Positions 1-9,681 of a DNA stretch of 31,019 nt are shown here, one piece after another. The position numbers were made by a program, and so were the translations under genes. The stretch's first letter is position 1. Each line of letters begins with the position of its first letter. Origin of the DNA: RGIG9041 sp045612565 (lineage in GTDB: Bacteria > Bacillota > Clostridia > Oscillospirales > QAKW01); assembly GCA_045612565.1 (NCBI GenBank), contig JAZKZG010000131.1, forward strand, positions 1 to 31,019, read 5' to 3'. The notes under the pieces were generated by a model. It was not told the origin of the DNA. It searched no databases and saw only the letters and a program-made list of their open reading frames with translations.

Positions 1-193
1 GCGCCTGTAAAGACCGTATTGAACGTATTTGTGTCATATTATCTGCTGAATAATAGCGATATCCGTTTTCTTCATCCTTGTGTGCAGGTACCAGAAGTCC
101 CATTTCTTCAAAAACAAGAAGTGTTTTGCGAGTTATCCCCATTATTTTTGTTACTTCTCCGATTTGAAATAATGAATCATCATATTTTTTCAT
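1..193 (-). CDS. MerR-family transcriptional regulator, N-terminal part (truncated by window edge)
   Basis: Reading the minus strand from the ATG at 193 gives an open frame to the window edge. It starts MKKYDDSLFQIGEVTKIMGI and continues with the pattern RKTLLVFEEMGLLVPAH and ENGYRYYS. This is the winged-helix DNA-binding domain of MerR proteins: a helix-turn-helix near residues 9-28 and the hallmark GYRYY wing motif near residues 44-48. The effector-binding C-terminus is outside the window, so the inducer is unknown. An AGGTGA ribosome binding site (199-204) sits 5 bases before the ATG. The gene is divergent from the cohesin lipoprotein gene, and the intergenic region contains a MerR-style promoter, so it probably controls that gene and perhaps itself. 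Confidence 0.9.
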   Translation of the reverse strand, partial: MKKYDDSLFQIGEVTKIMGITRKTLLVFEEMGLLVPAHKDEENGYRYYSADNMTQIRSIRSLQA

Positions 194-224
194 TGCAAAT
201 CACCTCGAAAATTGTAAATAGCTC

Positions 225-255
225 TTGACTCGCACCTTAAGGTACGACTTATACT
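225..255 (+). promoter_or_regulatory. MerR-type promoter with 19-bp spacer and central palindrome
   Basis: TTGACT (-35, 225-230) and TATACT (-10, 250-255) are separated by 19 bp instead of the usual 17. The perfect palindrome ACCTTAAGGT (234-243) lies in the spacer. An over-long spacer with a dyad operator is the standard architecture of promoters that MerR regulators activate by DNA distortion. It reads towards the cohesin lipoprotein and is divergent from the merR-like gene. Regulation by that neighbour is inferred. Confidence 0.8.
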
Positions 256-270
256 ATATCATATATAAGC

Positions 271-287
271 ATATCTTTGCAAGATAT
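271..287 (+). other. Small stem-loop in the 5' leader next to the ribosome binding site
   Basis: ATATCTT (271-277) and AAGATAT (281-287) form a perfect 7-bp stem with a 3-base loop. It ends one base before the AGGGAGG ribosome binding site (288-294) of the lipoprotein gene, downstream of the expected transcription start near 262. The stem is AU-rich and therefore weak. A translational role is possible but not shown. Confidence 0.4.
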
Positions 288-301
288 AGGGAGGAAATTT
301 T

Positions 302-1303
302 ATGAATATAGAAAAAATGTTTACAAAAGCACACTCAGCCAAAGTTCTCGTTGTTGCTTTTGTTATCATCGCACTTACTGTGTCGATGCTGTTCAATTTA
401 TCGGGATGCGATAAAAATGACAAGCCGACACCGGAGGTTGAGCAAAACACACCCACGCCCGACCCCGAACCCGCGCCACAACCCGCACCCGAACTGGAAC
501 CCACACCCGATTCTGAAACTGAAACCGAATCTGATGTAACAATCATACCTCAGTCAAAACCATCGGTTTCAAAACCTGTACAGAATAAACCTGTACAAAA
601 CAATCCTGTACAGAACACCCCCATTCAAAATAAACCGGTTGAGAATAAACCTGTACAGAACAAGCCGACAGAATCCACCCCCACGCAACCTACTCCCGCA
701 GCAAAGACCTATACAGTCACATTCAAAGACTATGACGGAACAGTCTTAAAGACACAAAAGGTTGACCACGGAAAAGGCGCCGATGCACCTAAAAGCCCCA
801 GCCGTGAACACTTTAATTTTGCAGGATGGGACAAACAATTTGACAGTGTTACTGCTGATATTACGGTAACTGCCAAATATACCACCGATAAAACCGTGAT
901 TTACGCTCAGCCTGTATCGGTAAACAAAGGTACAGGCGAAGTGACAATGAATATTAATGTTGTAAACAACCCTGGTATTATGGGCGCCGTTTTAAAACTC
1001 TCTGTTGATGACAAAGTTTTTGCATTTACAGACGGCAAAAATACCGCTTACCCCGGTCTTACACTTACAGTTCCCGGTCCTGGTACTAAATCGTCCCCAT
1101 ATACATTTTTGTTGGATGCAATAGACCTTTCAGCAGATGACATAAAGGACGGAACACTTTTTACCGTCACCTTCAAAATCAAGGATACTGCTGCTACAGG
1201 CAAGTACAATGTGACACTGTCATATGACAAAGGCGCCGTTTTTGATAAAAATTACAATTACCCCAATGTTGTTTTGGCAAACGGCACCATTACCATTAAA
1301 TAA
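302..1303 (+). CDS. Cohesin-domain lipoprotein (surface anchor)
   Basis: This 333-residue protein begins with a charged n-region and hydrophobic stretch (about 15-32), then an LSGC lipobox with C36 as the predicted lipidated cysteine. Residues 40-70 are a Pro/Glu/Thr-rich linker. Residues 91-120 are six copies of a five-residue unit of the KPVQN type. Residues about 136-195 form one InlB/Flg_new-like repeat (YTVTFKDYDG to FNFAGWDK). Residues about 198-333 resemble a cohesin: VNNPGIMGAVLKLSVDD, the DGTLFTVTFKIKD strand, GKYNVTLSYD and the final NGTITIK. The start has an AGGGAGG site 7 bases upstream. The next gene encodes a dockerin protein, so a lipid-anchored cohesin holding that partner on the surface is the likely role. 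The cohesin call rests on fold-pattern recognition by eye. Confidence 0.82.
   Translation: MNIEKMFTKAHSAKVLVVAFVIIALTVSMLFNLSGCDKNDKPTPEVEQNTPTPDPEPAPQPAPELEPTPDSETETESDVTIIPQSKPSVSKPVQNKPVQNNPVQNTPIQNKPVENKPVQNKPTESTPTQPTPAAKTYTVTFKDYDGTVLKTQKVDHGKGADAPKSPSREHFNFAGWDKQFDSVTADITVTAKYTTDKTVIYAQPVSVNKGTGEVTMNINVVNNPGIMGAVLKLSVDDKVFAFTDGKNTAYPGLTLTVPGPGTKSSPYTFLLDAIDLSADDIKDGTLFTVTFKIKDTAATGKYNVTLSYDKGAVFDKNYNYPNVVLANGTITIK
572..661 (+). repeat. 15-bp tandem repeat encoding (K/N/T)P(V/I)(Q/E)N units
   Basis: Six in-frame 15-bp units encode KPVQN, KPVQN, NPVQN, TPIQN, KPVEN and KPVQN. The unit length is a multiple of three, so copy-number change would lengthen or shorten the stalk between the lipid anchor and the InlB-like/cohesin domains without breaking the frame. 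Confidence 0.85.
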
Positions 1304-1320
1304 GCAGAGGAGGAAGAACA

Positions 1321-4300
1321 GTGAAAAAATCAAAACATAACCGATTTATACGGCTGATTGCTTCAGCGTTAGTTGTTGTATCTCTTTTGCAATGGGTACC
1401 ATCTGACGTAATTTCGGCAGTTGCCAAAGCAACGGTAGACAAGCCCTCATACATACCCGGTGATGTAAACGGCGACGGTTACATAAACGCTATGGACGTT
1501 AACCTGGTGCGCCGTCACATTGTTGGCGGTTATAATGTTAAAATCAATGCTCTTGCCGCCGACGTTGATGCCAACGGCAACGTTGATTCAAAAGACGTAA
1601 ACAACCTCCGCCGCTTTATTACAGGTGGTTACGATATTGAGTTAAAGCCCGGTCTTGAACGTTTTACCGTTAAATTTGAAACAGGTGAAGGCACCAAGAT
1701 TAAAGATAAAGTGGTAATTGAAGGCACTGCTATCAGTTCACTTGCGACACCCTATTGGGCAGAGCATATCTTTACAGGCTGGTACTATGACGCGGCTCTT
1801 GAACAGCCTGTAGGAAACAACGACAAAGTCACAAAGAATATGACTTTATATGCTTCGTGGCTTGAGCAAGTTCCTCTTGATACACTTGACAAGGTTACTT
1901 TTGCAAGTGCTGTAGACGTTAAAACAGACTTTACAATTGAAGTCGTATCAACCGATACCGATATGACTGCCGAAGATGTTTTAGTGCTCATCGATGCAGA
2001 TGACCTTGCAGAACCCGATGCAAAAGACATTATCGCTGTAAACGGCGGTAACGGTGCATTCACCGTAAGCGGTGTGGGCGGTTTCCGCGAAGGCGGTTCT
2101 TATCGCATCACCCTTAACAACGATAAACTCTCCTTTAAAGGTCAGCCCGAGTCGGCACGTCAGTATAACTTCACCGTAGACCGCGAAGATGTTATAAACC
2201 TTGCTGCCAAATCAGATATCAAATATCTTCCCTTAAATAATATAAGCAATATTATAAACAACGGTCAGAGTGTTTCCAGTCTTAATCTGTCACTTTATGA
2301 ATCAGACGGCACAAACGTGACTGTAGCAGACCTTTCGACAGGTAGCTTTAAATACAGCGGAAACACTGCAGTAAGCACAGGTGATATCGTTTGTGTATAT
2401 GACGGCGAAATCCCCACAAACAGAACATTGGATACCCCCGATGACAAGTTGGGCGATATGGCATATCTCGAGATTACCGCCATAGACGGTAACACCTATA
2501 CATACGAAAGTGCCGACCCCGAGGAAGTTGTATTTACACCTGATATACTTCCCCTGCCCGAAGCTGCCGATACAGACAGCGATGCAAACACAGTTACTGT
2601 TGATAACAAATATCTTGACTATTCTGCAGACGTATATTCATACATCAATCTTGACAGCCAGACCACAGTTGATGTTGGCGACTTCTTTGCATTCTATTCC
2701 GGTGAATACGGCGTGGAAAGCGGTGACAACGCGGCAAGACTTACAGGCTACGGCAAGATTGTTGCAGTCAGCACAAATGATGACAACAACACTACCACAA
2801 TTACTTTTATTTCGGTAACATGGGAAGATGTTGAAGGCTGTATGGATGTTCACACCGAACAAGAAATGACAGCCGAACAATTGCTTGAAGGTGTTAACAC
2901 CGACGAAGTTGAGTCTGAAATTGAACAACAGGCTATCGACAGCGGTTTTGCCGATGAAGCTGCAACTTACCTCACCTCAGTTGCACTTGCAACCGATAAC
3001 TTTAATAAACTCAACGAAAATATAAATCTCGAAGATTATAAAGTTACGCTGTCAGACGGAACTCCCGTTTCTCCCGAACAGTTGCAACTCATGTCAGAGG
3101 GCGGTGTCAAGGTTGAAATCGAAGAAACCGATATCAAAGCAAAAATCAGCAAACATCCCACCCATCTTGGCGATATCGAAGGCACAAACGCAGACAAAAA
3201 GGGTCTTTCAATAAGCCTTGACGTAACGGTTGTATTCACAATTACCGCAAACGGTTCAGACGGACATCTTGAAATTACCATTACAGGTAGCTTTGTTGAA
3301 GAAGTCGGCGTTGACTTTGGTGCAGACGTCGAAGCTGAGTGGGACTGGGCAGCCTTTATCCCCTATATTTCAGACATCAGAGCCACAGCAAACGTTGACG
3401 TTATGAATTACACCGCTATTTCCTTTAACGCCACTATGATCACAAAGGAAAACGATGACGAAGCTGATGATGATGACAAAATCGGCGAAGCCATTGACGT
3501 TGCAAACGAGATCAAAGATATGCTCGAAAGTTTGACAAAAGGCGAAGATGGAGAAGAAAAAGAAGAGAACGATACACAAGATAAACTTGTTGAACGCTAT
3601 TCGGATATGGTGACTCAGGAGTCTGACTGGATAAGAATCGTCGAGAAAAACATCACCGAAGTTAAACAGTCTCTTCCCCCCAGCATCCCACTTATCAATC
3701 TTAGCCTTGCGATTGATTTTGTGGTACAACTCGATGCAAGTATCTCAATAGGCTTTGACTTTGAGTATATCGAAGGCAAACGTCATGTTTTCACCATTAA
3801 ATTAAAAGCACGTGACGTACATTCCGACACAATCGAACTTGTTGAAAAGGCTTATGAATTCTGCTTCTATGCTATGGGTAGAATAGGACTCAGAGTCGGA
3901 GTTGAACTGGATTTCTCGATTTATGCAATCTCCAAAAAACTCGGTTCGGTAGGCTTTAGCGCAGGTGCGGGTGCCTATACCAAACTGTACGGATATTTCT
4001 TCTATGAACTCAAATACACCGCCTCGAAGGGTAAAACACAACAATACAGCGGTGCTTTACTTATTCAGGTTGGTGTCTACTTAGAACTCGCTCTTAATGC
4101 ACAGGCTATCGGCGGATTATTCTCCGCAACGGCAGAACTTCTTGACAAAGAATGGTTGATTTATGAGGCTGGACGCCGTGATAACGTACTTGACTTTGAG
4201 ACCGAGCAAGAGGATATGCCCGAAATTGTGTTAAAACAGCACGTTCGTTCGGTTATACTCCCCGACAGCGTCTTTAATATGCACTATCTTAACCTTGTGA

Positions 4301-7300
4301 CAGGTGAAGATTCACAAGCTGTATACAACGACTGGAATGACCCCGAAAGAAAAGATGACTTCCGCAACGGTGAAAACTATGTCATCACTATGACTAACAA
4401 AAAGTTCACCTATGATCCCAAAACCAACACGGTAGCGGTAAATGCTGAAGACGGCGACATCAAATTAGAGGGTGAAATGATTATCACCTGGAAAAAACAG
4501 CCGATGTCATTCAGTTCAAAACCCATCCAGCGTACAATTTCACTTTATTGGGATAACCTCAGAGACGGATATATGATTGTACCTTATACAAACGGCGGTA
4601 CATATATCCCGATGATTGTAAAGAAATTCGAGGCAACTCTTGTAGCACCTGCAAACCCCGAAAAGCTCGGTTATAAATTTGCTGGCTGGTACAGCGATGC
4701 ACAGCTCACCTCACCTTATACATTCCCCGCAACAATGCCCGCAGAGGACATCAATGTATATGCAAAATGGCAGGCCCGCGACGATATTAATTATACTGTA
4801 GAGCATTATAAAGAAAACTTACGCTCGGGCGAATATGAACTCTTTGAAACCGAAAGTTTCAAGGGTACAACCGCTACAAATGTAACACCCGACGTTAAGA
4901 CTTACACAGGCTTTGTATCACCCGAAAAAGCCCAACTTAAAGTTGAAGCAGACGCCAGTGCAACACTCCGTTATTACTACAACCTTGAGCGTCACAATAT
5001 CACCTTTGATTCGGGTAAAGTTGACGGCGTTGACGTTACCGAACAAGAAGATATTACATATTCGATGAAGTACGGTGCAACTATCACTACACCTCATATG
5101 GCAATGAAGGGTTATACATTTGTAGGCTGGTCAACAGACGGTTCAACACCGGCAACTGTAGAGACATTTGTTGGCACAAAGGACCTCACCTATACTGCAA
5201 TGTGGCAGAAAAATGAAGACACAGATTACCGCATTGAGTATTATGTTCAGCAATCAGACGGCAGATACACTCTGCAACATATGATTAAAGAACAGACCGT
5301 AACAGGCAAAGTATTCACAGAAGAATATCTGCGTACTCTTGCAATCGACGGCACAAAATCTGCAGATGATAAGTTCTTACTCGCAGATGCTATTGTATTT
5401 GAAAATATGACTGTGGGCGGTATTGTATGTAATGAAGCCACAGTAGACGGCAGCGGTAAAACCGTTATCAAAGTTAACTACGGACGTATAAAGCATACAC
5501 TTACTTTTGATCCCGGTTATGAAGGCTCAGAGCCGATTGTTAAGGATGTTTTCTATGATGCCGAAGTTATCGCACCGCAGAACATAACACGTAAAGGATA
5601 TACATTTGTAGGTTGGGAAACAGTACCTGTAACAATTATGCCAGCACAGAGCCTTACCTACAGAGCAGTATGGACACCCAACAACTACACTGTTAAATTT
5701 GACAAAGATTCTTCTGATGCAACAGGCACTATGACAAATCAGGCATTCACCTATGATGCATCACAGAATCTCACAACAAACGGATTTATCCGTCCTTACT
5801 ACAACTTTGCAGGCTGGGCAACACAGCGCGGCGGCGAAGCCGTATATAAAAACGGCGAAAACATCAGCAATCTTACTGCCGTAAACGGCGACGAGATTAC
5901 ACTCTATGCTGTATGGGAACCTGTAACATACACCATCACATATAATGCAAACGGCGGTGCACACCAAAACCGCACCGAATACACAACAGAAGATACATTT
6001 ACATTATCAGATGCAGTACGTACAGGCTACACTTTCGACGGCTGGTACAATAATGCAGAGTGTACAGGCAAAGCAATAACCGAGATTACTCTCGGTTCAG
6101 GTGGTAATATTAACCTTTACGCAAAATATATCGCCAATACCGATACTGCTTATAAAGTAGAGCATTATCAGGAACAATTAGACGGTTCATTTGTTTTAAC
6201 AGATACCGATAATCTCAAAGGCACTACCGACAGTTCTGTTACCCCCGCAACAAATAACTATATAGGTTTTGCAGCACCCAACACCAAGAGCGTGACTGTA
6301 AAAGCAGACGGTTCGCTGGTAGTAGAATACCGCTATACACGCAATTCATACACCATCACCTTTGATGCTGCAGGCGGTACAGTAACACCCACAACAATTA
6401 CTGCAAAATATGGTGCATCCGTTACACTGCCCACACCCACAAAAGACGGTTATGGCTTTGACGGTTGGTATAACGGCTCAACCATATATAACAGTGCCAC
6501 AATGGGCGCAAACAATATTACACTTACTGCAAAATGGATAGCAGGTAAATACAGCTACACTGTAAACCACTATCAGCAGAATGTTGACGGCAACGGTTAT
6601 ACACTTGTTAAAACCATAAGTGCATCCGCATCTATGGACGAACAAATAACCCCCGCTATTAATACATACGAAGGATTCACCTCTCCCGCTCAGGCAACTA
6701 CAATCAATATTACGGCAAATTCAGCACAGAATGTGGTAAATTATTATTACAGCCGAAACAAATACACTCTTGTTTGGAACCTTGGAATTGGAAGTGCCGA
6801 GGATCAAGACTACACTAAAGGCTCCGTTTACTACGGTGCAGAGGTGAAAGTACCTGTCCCCGTAAAAACAGGTTATTCATTCAATTGGAACGAAACACCC
6901 GTAACCACAATGCCTGCGAGTGACCTCACCTATACTGCAACATGGACTCCCAACATATATAAAGTATCGTTTGATACAAACGGCGGTACAGTTGTAAGCG
7001 GTGACGTAACACAGCGCAACGTTAAATTCGATTCATCTTACGGCGCTCTGGCAGTTGTCGAAAAGGCAGGTTACAATTTCCTTGGCTGGTATGACGGCGA
7101 CAGAAAGATTACCGACCAGACAATACTTTCTAAACTCAGTGACCATACCCTTACTGCTAAATTTGAAATTATAACTTACACCATTACCTATAACGGTGTA
7201 AAAGCAGACGAAAACAGCAATCCCGAACAGTATACGGCAGAAAACGCTGTAACTCTTGCAAATCCTGCAAACCGCACAGGTTACACCTTCCAAGGTTGGT

Positions 7301-9672
7301 ATGAAGATGCAAACTTCAGCGGTAACCCCATTACCAATATTGCAAAGGGTTCTGTAGGAAACAAAACTTTCTATGCAAAGTGGACAGAAAATGTTTACGC
7401 AGTAACATTCTACGCCAACAACGGCACGGCAGATGAGAATACACAGAATATTCTCTATAGCGGTATTGTTGGTGAAAACACCTTTGAATACGAAGGTTAC
7501 ACCTTTGTAGGCTGGAGTGACGGTATTAACACATACAATGCAGATACCGCTCTCAGTGAAATTGTTAAAGACGGTATGACTGCACTTCACCTGAACGCTG
7601 TATGGGAAAAACAAAAATATACCATCACCTATGTCGGTGTAGATAGTGACGAACACGAAAATCCGACAGAATATACTGTTGATGATGCAATTTCGCTAGG
7701 CGCACCGAACGAACGTCCCGGCTACATTTTCAGAGGATGGTTTACTAACAGCAACTTTGAGGGCGACCCAGTTGATACAATCAGCGTAGGCTCTGCTGAG
7801 CATAAGATTTTCTATGCTTTGTGGGAGGAAATTACCTTTACCGTTATACTCAATGCAAATGACGGTATCGGCACGTTCGTTAAAACCGAGCCTTTGACCA
7901 CTGCAGATGCAGTTCCCACAAATACCTTTAACCGTAACGGCTACACATTTACAGGCTGGGCAACCTCACCCGATGGTGCCAAGGTTTACAACGATAACGT
8001 TGCAATTGCGGATATTATAGCAAACGCAAACGGTGACAACGAAGTAACATTATACGCTGTATGGTCTCTTAACGAGTATACTATCACCTACAGCGATTGG
8101 GATATCGGTTCAAACAGCAACCCCAATGCCTCAAAAACCTCATATTCTATCGAATCAGCAAGTGATATCACACTGAGCGAACCCACTGCAAAAACAGGCT
8201 ATATGTTCCTTGGTTGGTACGAGGGCGAGTCAAAAGTGACCACAATTCAGAAAACTGCAGGAAAAGATTATAACCTCTCAGCAAAATGGGCACACGGCGG
8301 TACGTTTACCATCAGCTACACAAGCACGACAAATCGCATTTCTACCTATACAGTAACAAGAACGTTACCCGAAGGTACGGTTGCTACTGCTGACCCGCAG
8401 GTTGTATACGTACGTACTGTAAATGGCACTGCTTACGGTACAACTCCCGAGGCAGCAACAGCATCACAGCAGGATAAATACCACTTTATCCATATCGATC
8501 CGGCAAAAGAAGGTAGCGGTAAACTTACATTTAATTCTACTGACTTAAGCAAAACAATCACAGTCACAGAAAAAGATGACTATAATGCCGATAATCTCAT
8601 ATCAAGCTACCAGATAGGCGGCGTTGCACGTCATTATAACGTAGAACTTTATAAGGTGTTTGATTCTACAGGTAAATGTGACGGTACTCTTGGTAGCACA
8701 AAGTCTGTAAAGAGAAATATGCCTGTAAGTTCATATCAGGTACCTTCAAACTTGTATGATTGGTACACCCATAACATTATTTCTTCAAGCAACGAAATCA
8801 GAATTACCGACAGTGGCTATAACAAAAACGATTGGCGCGATATATATCCAAAAAATCTTCTTAATAAGAATCTGACTGATGCGGAAGAAAAATACCGCGA
8901 TTTAACTGCCAACTACTATGGTTTCCGTGCAACCTTTGACATTAAGGAAGAGGATAAAGGTTACCAATGGGTTAAATTCACCAACGCAACAAACCGCGGC
9001 GGCTCAACACTTGCCGAGTACCGTTTTGCAACAGCCGGAGACAGCAAGGCTAACTGGAATTATACCGTCAGCTTACCGCGTGCAAACTCTAATAAATACA
9101 GCGGTATTGAATTCAGCGGTGGCGATTGTATGGTAGAAAACAGTTGGACTGTCAAAGACACTTCAAGTTCTACTCCTTATGCATTAATTGACCCAAGCAA
9201 AGATATGAGTATCTGCTTTGACGCAAGCGGTAATAATGAAGATAACTGGAAGTACAGAAATCTTAATGTACGACTCAGAGTCTATGACTCTACTGAGCCG
9301 AGTGCAAAAAGTATTGCCCCCCTTGCACTTACAGAGTATGCACAGGGCGAATACGTTACCCTTACCGTAATTTATAATGAACCTATCAACACCATTTCAA
9401 GCACACCAACGCTCAATTTCCAATACTATAAAATCCTTAGTGGTTATGTAGATTCAAAACTCGGCGAATACTTTGAAGACCCGACATACATAAATAACGG
9501 AACAGGTACAAACACAATTTCGTTCAGATGTAAAACCAAAAAAGCTCTTACTGCAAGTGATATGCTCACTATTAATACATATCTTGCATACAATGAAAGT
9601 AATGTTGGCGGAAGTTTCGCTTCCAACATCGGTACATTAAGTGCATCTGTCGGTGACGTTTGCAGCGACTAA
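1321..9672 (+). CDS. Giant exported protein with N-terminal type-I dockerin and InlB/MucBP-like repeats
   Basis: The 2783-residue product starts at GTG, 7 bases after AGAGGAGG (1306-1313). It has a signal peptide (about 1-37) and then a two-repeat dockerin at 47-106. The first calcium loop has D48, N50, D52, N56 and D59; the second has D81, D83, N85, N87, D89 and D92. An isolated InlB/Flg_new repeat ends at W180. Residues about 180-1070 are non-repetitive, include a very acidic stretch near 710-757, and match no family I recognise. Residues about 1073-2323 hold 13 more InlB-type repeats (GYTFxGW signature) interspersed with four MucBP-like segments (YTVEHYKENL, YRIEYYVQQ, YKVEHYQEQL, YTVNHYQQN). 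The last 460 residues are unassigned. No LPXTG motif ends the protein, so display via the cohesin of the preceding gene is likely. An adhesin or matrix role is inferred. Confidence 0.88.
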   Translation: MKKSKHNRFIRLIASALVVVSLLQWVPSDVISAVAKATVDKPSYIPGDVNGDGYINAMDVNLVRRHIVGGYNVKINALAADVDANGNVDSKDVNNLRRFITGGYDIELKPGLERFTVKFETGEGTKIKDKVVIEGTAISSLATPYWAEHIFTGWYYDAALEQPVGNNDKVTKNMTLYASWLEQVPLDTLDKVTFASAVDVKTDFTIEVVSTDTDMTAEDVLVLIDADDLAEPDAKDIIAVNGGNGAFTVSGVGGFREGGSYRITLNNDKLSFKGQPESARQYNFTVDREDVINLAAKSDIKYLPLNNISNIINNGQSVSSLNLSLYESDGTNVTVADLSTGSFKYSGNTAVSTGDIVCVYDGEIPTNRTLDTPDDKLGDMAYLEITAIDGNTYTYESADPEEVVFTPDILPLPEAADTDSDANTVTVDNKYLDYSADVYSYINLDSQTTVDVGDFFAFYSGEYGVESGDNAARLTGYGKIVAVSTNDDNNTTTITFISVTWEDVEGCMDVHTEQEMTAEQLLEGVNTDEVESEIEQQAIDSGFADEAATYLTSVALATDNFNKLNENINLEDYKVTLSDGTPVSPEQLQLMSEGGVKVEIEETDIKAKISKHPTHLGDIEGTNADKKGLSISLDVTVVFTITANGSDGHLEITITGSFVEEVGVDFGADVEAEWDWAAFIPYISDIRATANVDVMNYTAISFNATMITKENDDEADDDDKIGEAIDVANEIKDMLESLTKGEDGEEKEENDTQDKLVERYSDMVTQESDWIRIVEKNITEVKQSLPPSIPLINLSLAIDFVVQLDASISIGFDFEYIEGKRHVFTIKLKARDVHSDTIELVEKAYEFCFYAMGRIGLRVGVELDFSIYAISKKLGSVGFSAGAGAYTKLYGYFFYELKYTASKGKTQQYSGALLIQVGVYLELALNAQAIGGLFSATAELLDKEWLIYEAGRRDNVLDFETEQEDMPEIVLKQHVRSVILPDSVFNMHYLNLVTGEDSQAVYNDWNDPERKDDFRNGENYVITMTNKKFTYDPKTNTVAVNAEDGDIKLEGEMIITWKKQPMSFSSKPIQRTISLYWDNLRDGYMIVPYTNGGTYIPMIVKKFEATLVAPANPEKLGYKFAGWYSDAQLTSPYTFPATMPAEDINVYAKWQARDDINYTVEHYKENLRSGEYELFETESFKGTTATNVTPDVKTYTGFVSPEKAQLKVEADASATLRYYYNLERHNITFDSGKVDGVDVTEQEDITYSMKYGATITTPHMAMKGYTFVGWSTDGSTPATVETFVGTKDLTYTAMWQKNEDTDYRIEYYVQQSDGRYTLQHMIKEQTVTGKVFTEEYLRTLAIDGTKSADDKFLLADAIVFENMTVGGIVCNEATVDGSGKTVIKVNYGRIKHTLTFDPGYEGSEPIVKDVFYDAEVIAPQNITRKGYTFVGWETVPVTIMPAQSLTYRAVWTPNNYTVKFDKDSSDATGTMTNQAFTYDASQNLTTNGFIRPYYNFAGWATQRGGEAVYKNGENISNLTAVNGDEITLYAVWEPVTYTITYNANGGAHQNRTEYTTEDTFTLSDAVRTGYTFDGWYNNAECTGKAITEITLGSGGNINLYAKYIANTDTAYKVEHYQEQLDGSFVLTDTDNLKGTTDSSVTPATNNYIGFAAPNTKSVTVKADGSLVVEYRYTRNSYTITFDAAGGTVTPTTITAKYGASVTLPTPTKDGYGFDGWYNGSTIYNSATMGANNITLTAKWIAGKYSYTVNHYQQNVDGNGYTLVKTISASASMDEQITPAINTYEGFTSPAQATTINITANSAQNVVNYYYSRNKYTLVWNLGIGSAEDQDYTKGSVYYGAEVKVPVPVKTGYSFNWNETPVTTMPASDLTYTATWTPNIYKVSFDTNGGTVVSGDVTQRNVKFDSSYGALAVVEKAGYNFLGWYDGDRKITDQTILSKLSDHTLTAKFEIITYTITYNGVKADENSNPEQYTAENAVTLANPANRTGYTFQGWYEDANFSGNPITNIAKGSVGNKTFYAKWTENVYAVTFYANNGTADENTQNILYSGIVGENTFEYEGYTFVGWSDGINTYNADTALSEIVKDGMTALHLNAVWEKQKYTITYVGVDSDEHENPTEYTVDDAISLGAPNERPGYIFRGWFTNSNFEGDPVDTISVGSAEHKIFYALWEEITFTVILNANDGIGTFVKTEPLTTADAVPTNTFNRNGYTFTGWATSPDGAKVYNDNVAIADIIANANGDNEVTLYAVWSLNEYTITYSDWDIGSNSNPNASKTSYSIESASDITLSEPTAKTGYMFLGWYEGESKVTTIQKTAGKDYNLSAKWAHGGTFTISYTSTTNRISTYTVTRTLPEGTVATADPQVVYVRTVNGTAYGTTPEAATASQQDKYHFIHIDPAKEGSGKLTFNSTDLSKTITVTEKDDYNADNLISSYQIGGVARHYNVELYKVFDSTGKCDGTLGSTKSVKRNMPVSSYQVPSNLYDWYTHNIISSSNEIRITDSGYNKNDWRDIYPKNLLNKNLTDAEEKYRDLTANYYGFRATFDIKEEDKGYQWVKFTNATNRGGSTLAEYRFATAGDSKANWNYTVSLPRANSNKYSGIEFSGGDCMVENSWTVKDTSSSTPYALIDPSKDMSICFDASGNNEDNWKYRNLNVRLRVYDSTEPSAKSIAPLALTEYAQGEYVTLTVIYNEPINTISSTPTLNFQYYKILSGYVDSKLGEYFEDPTYINNGTGTNTISFRCKTKKALTASDMLTINTYLAYNESNVGGSFASNIGTLSASVGDVCSD

Positions 9673-9681
9673 ACAACACAA

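Noticed and set aside
19..228. Plus-strand open frame of 69 codons at the window start
   Set aside because: The opposite strand encodes the MerR DNA-binding domain with its GYRYY motif and its own ribosome binding site.
259..546. Minus-strand frame with Ser/Gly-rich product
   Set aside because: It is the complement of the Pro/Glu/Thr linker of the lipoprotein. The low-complexity composition is an artefact of the opposite strand.
572..661. Short regular repeats as a CRISPR array
   Set aside because: The 15-bp units are contiguous, without spacers, in frame, and encode a proline-rich protein stalk.
7033..7656. 207-codon open frame on the minus strand inside the giant gene
   Set aside because: It is antisense to the InlB-repeat region. 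The translation is cysteine- and valine-rich without domain pattern, and the long open frame follows from codon bias of the repeats. No ribosome binding site supports it.
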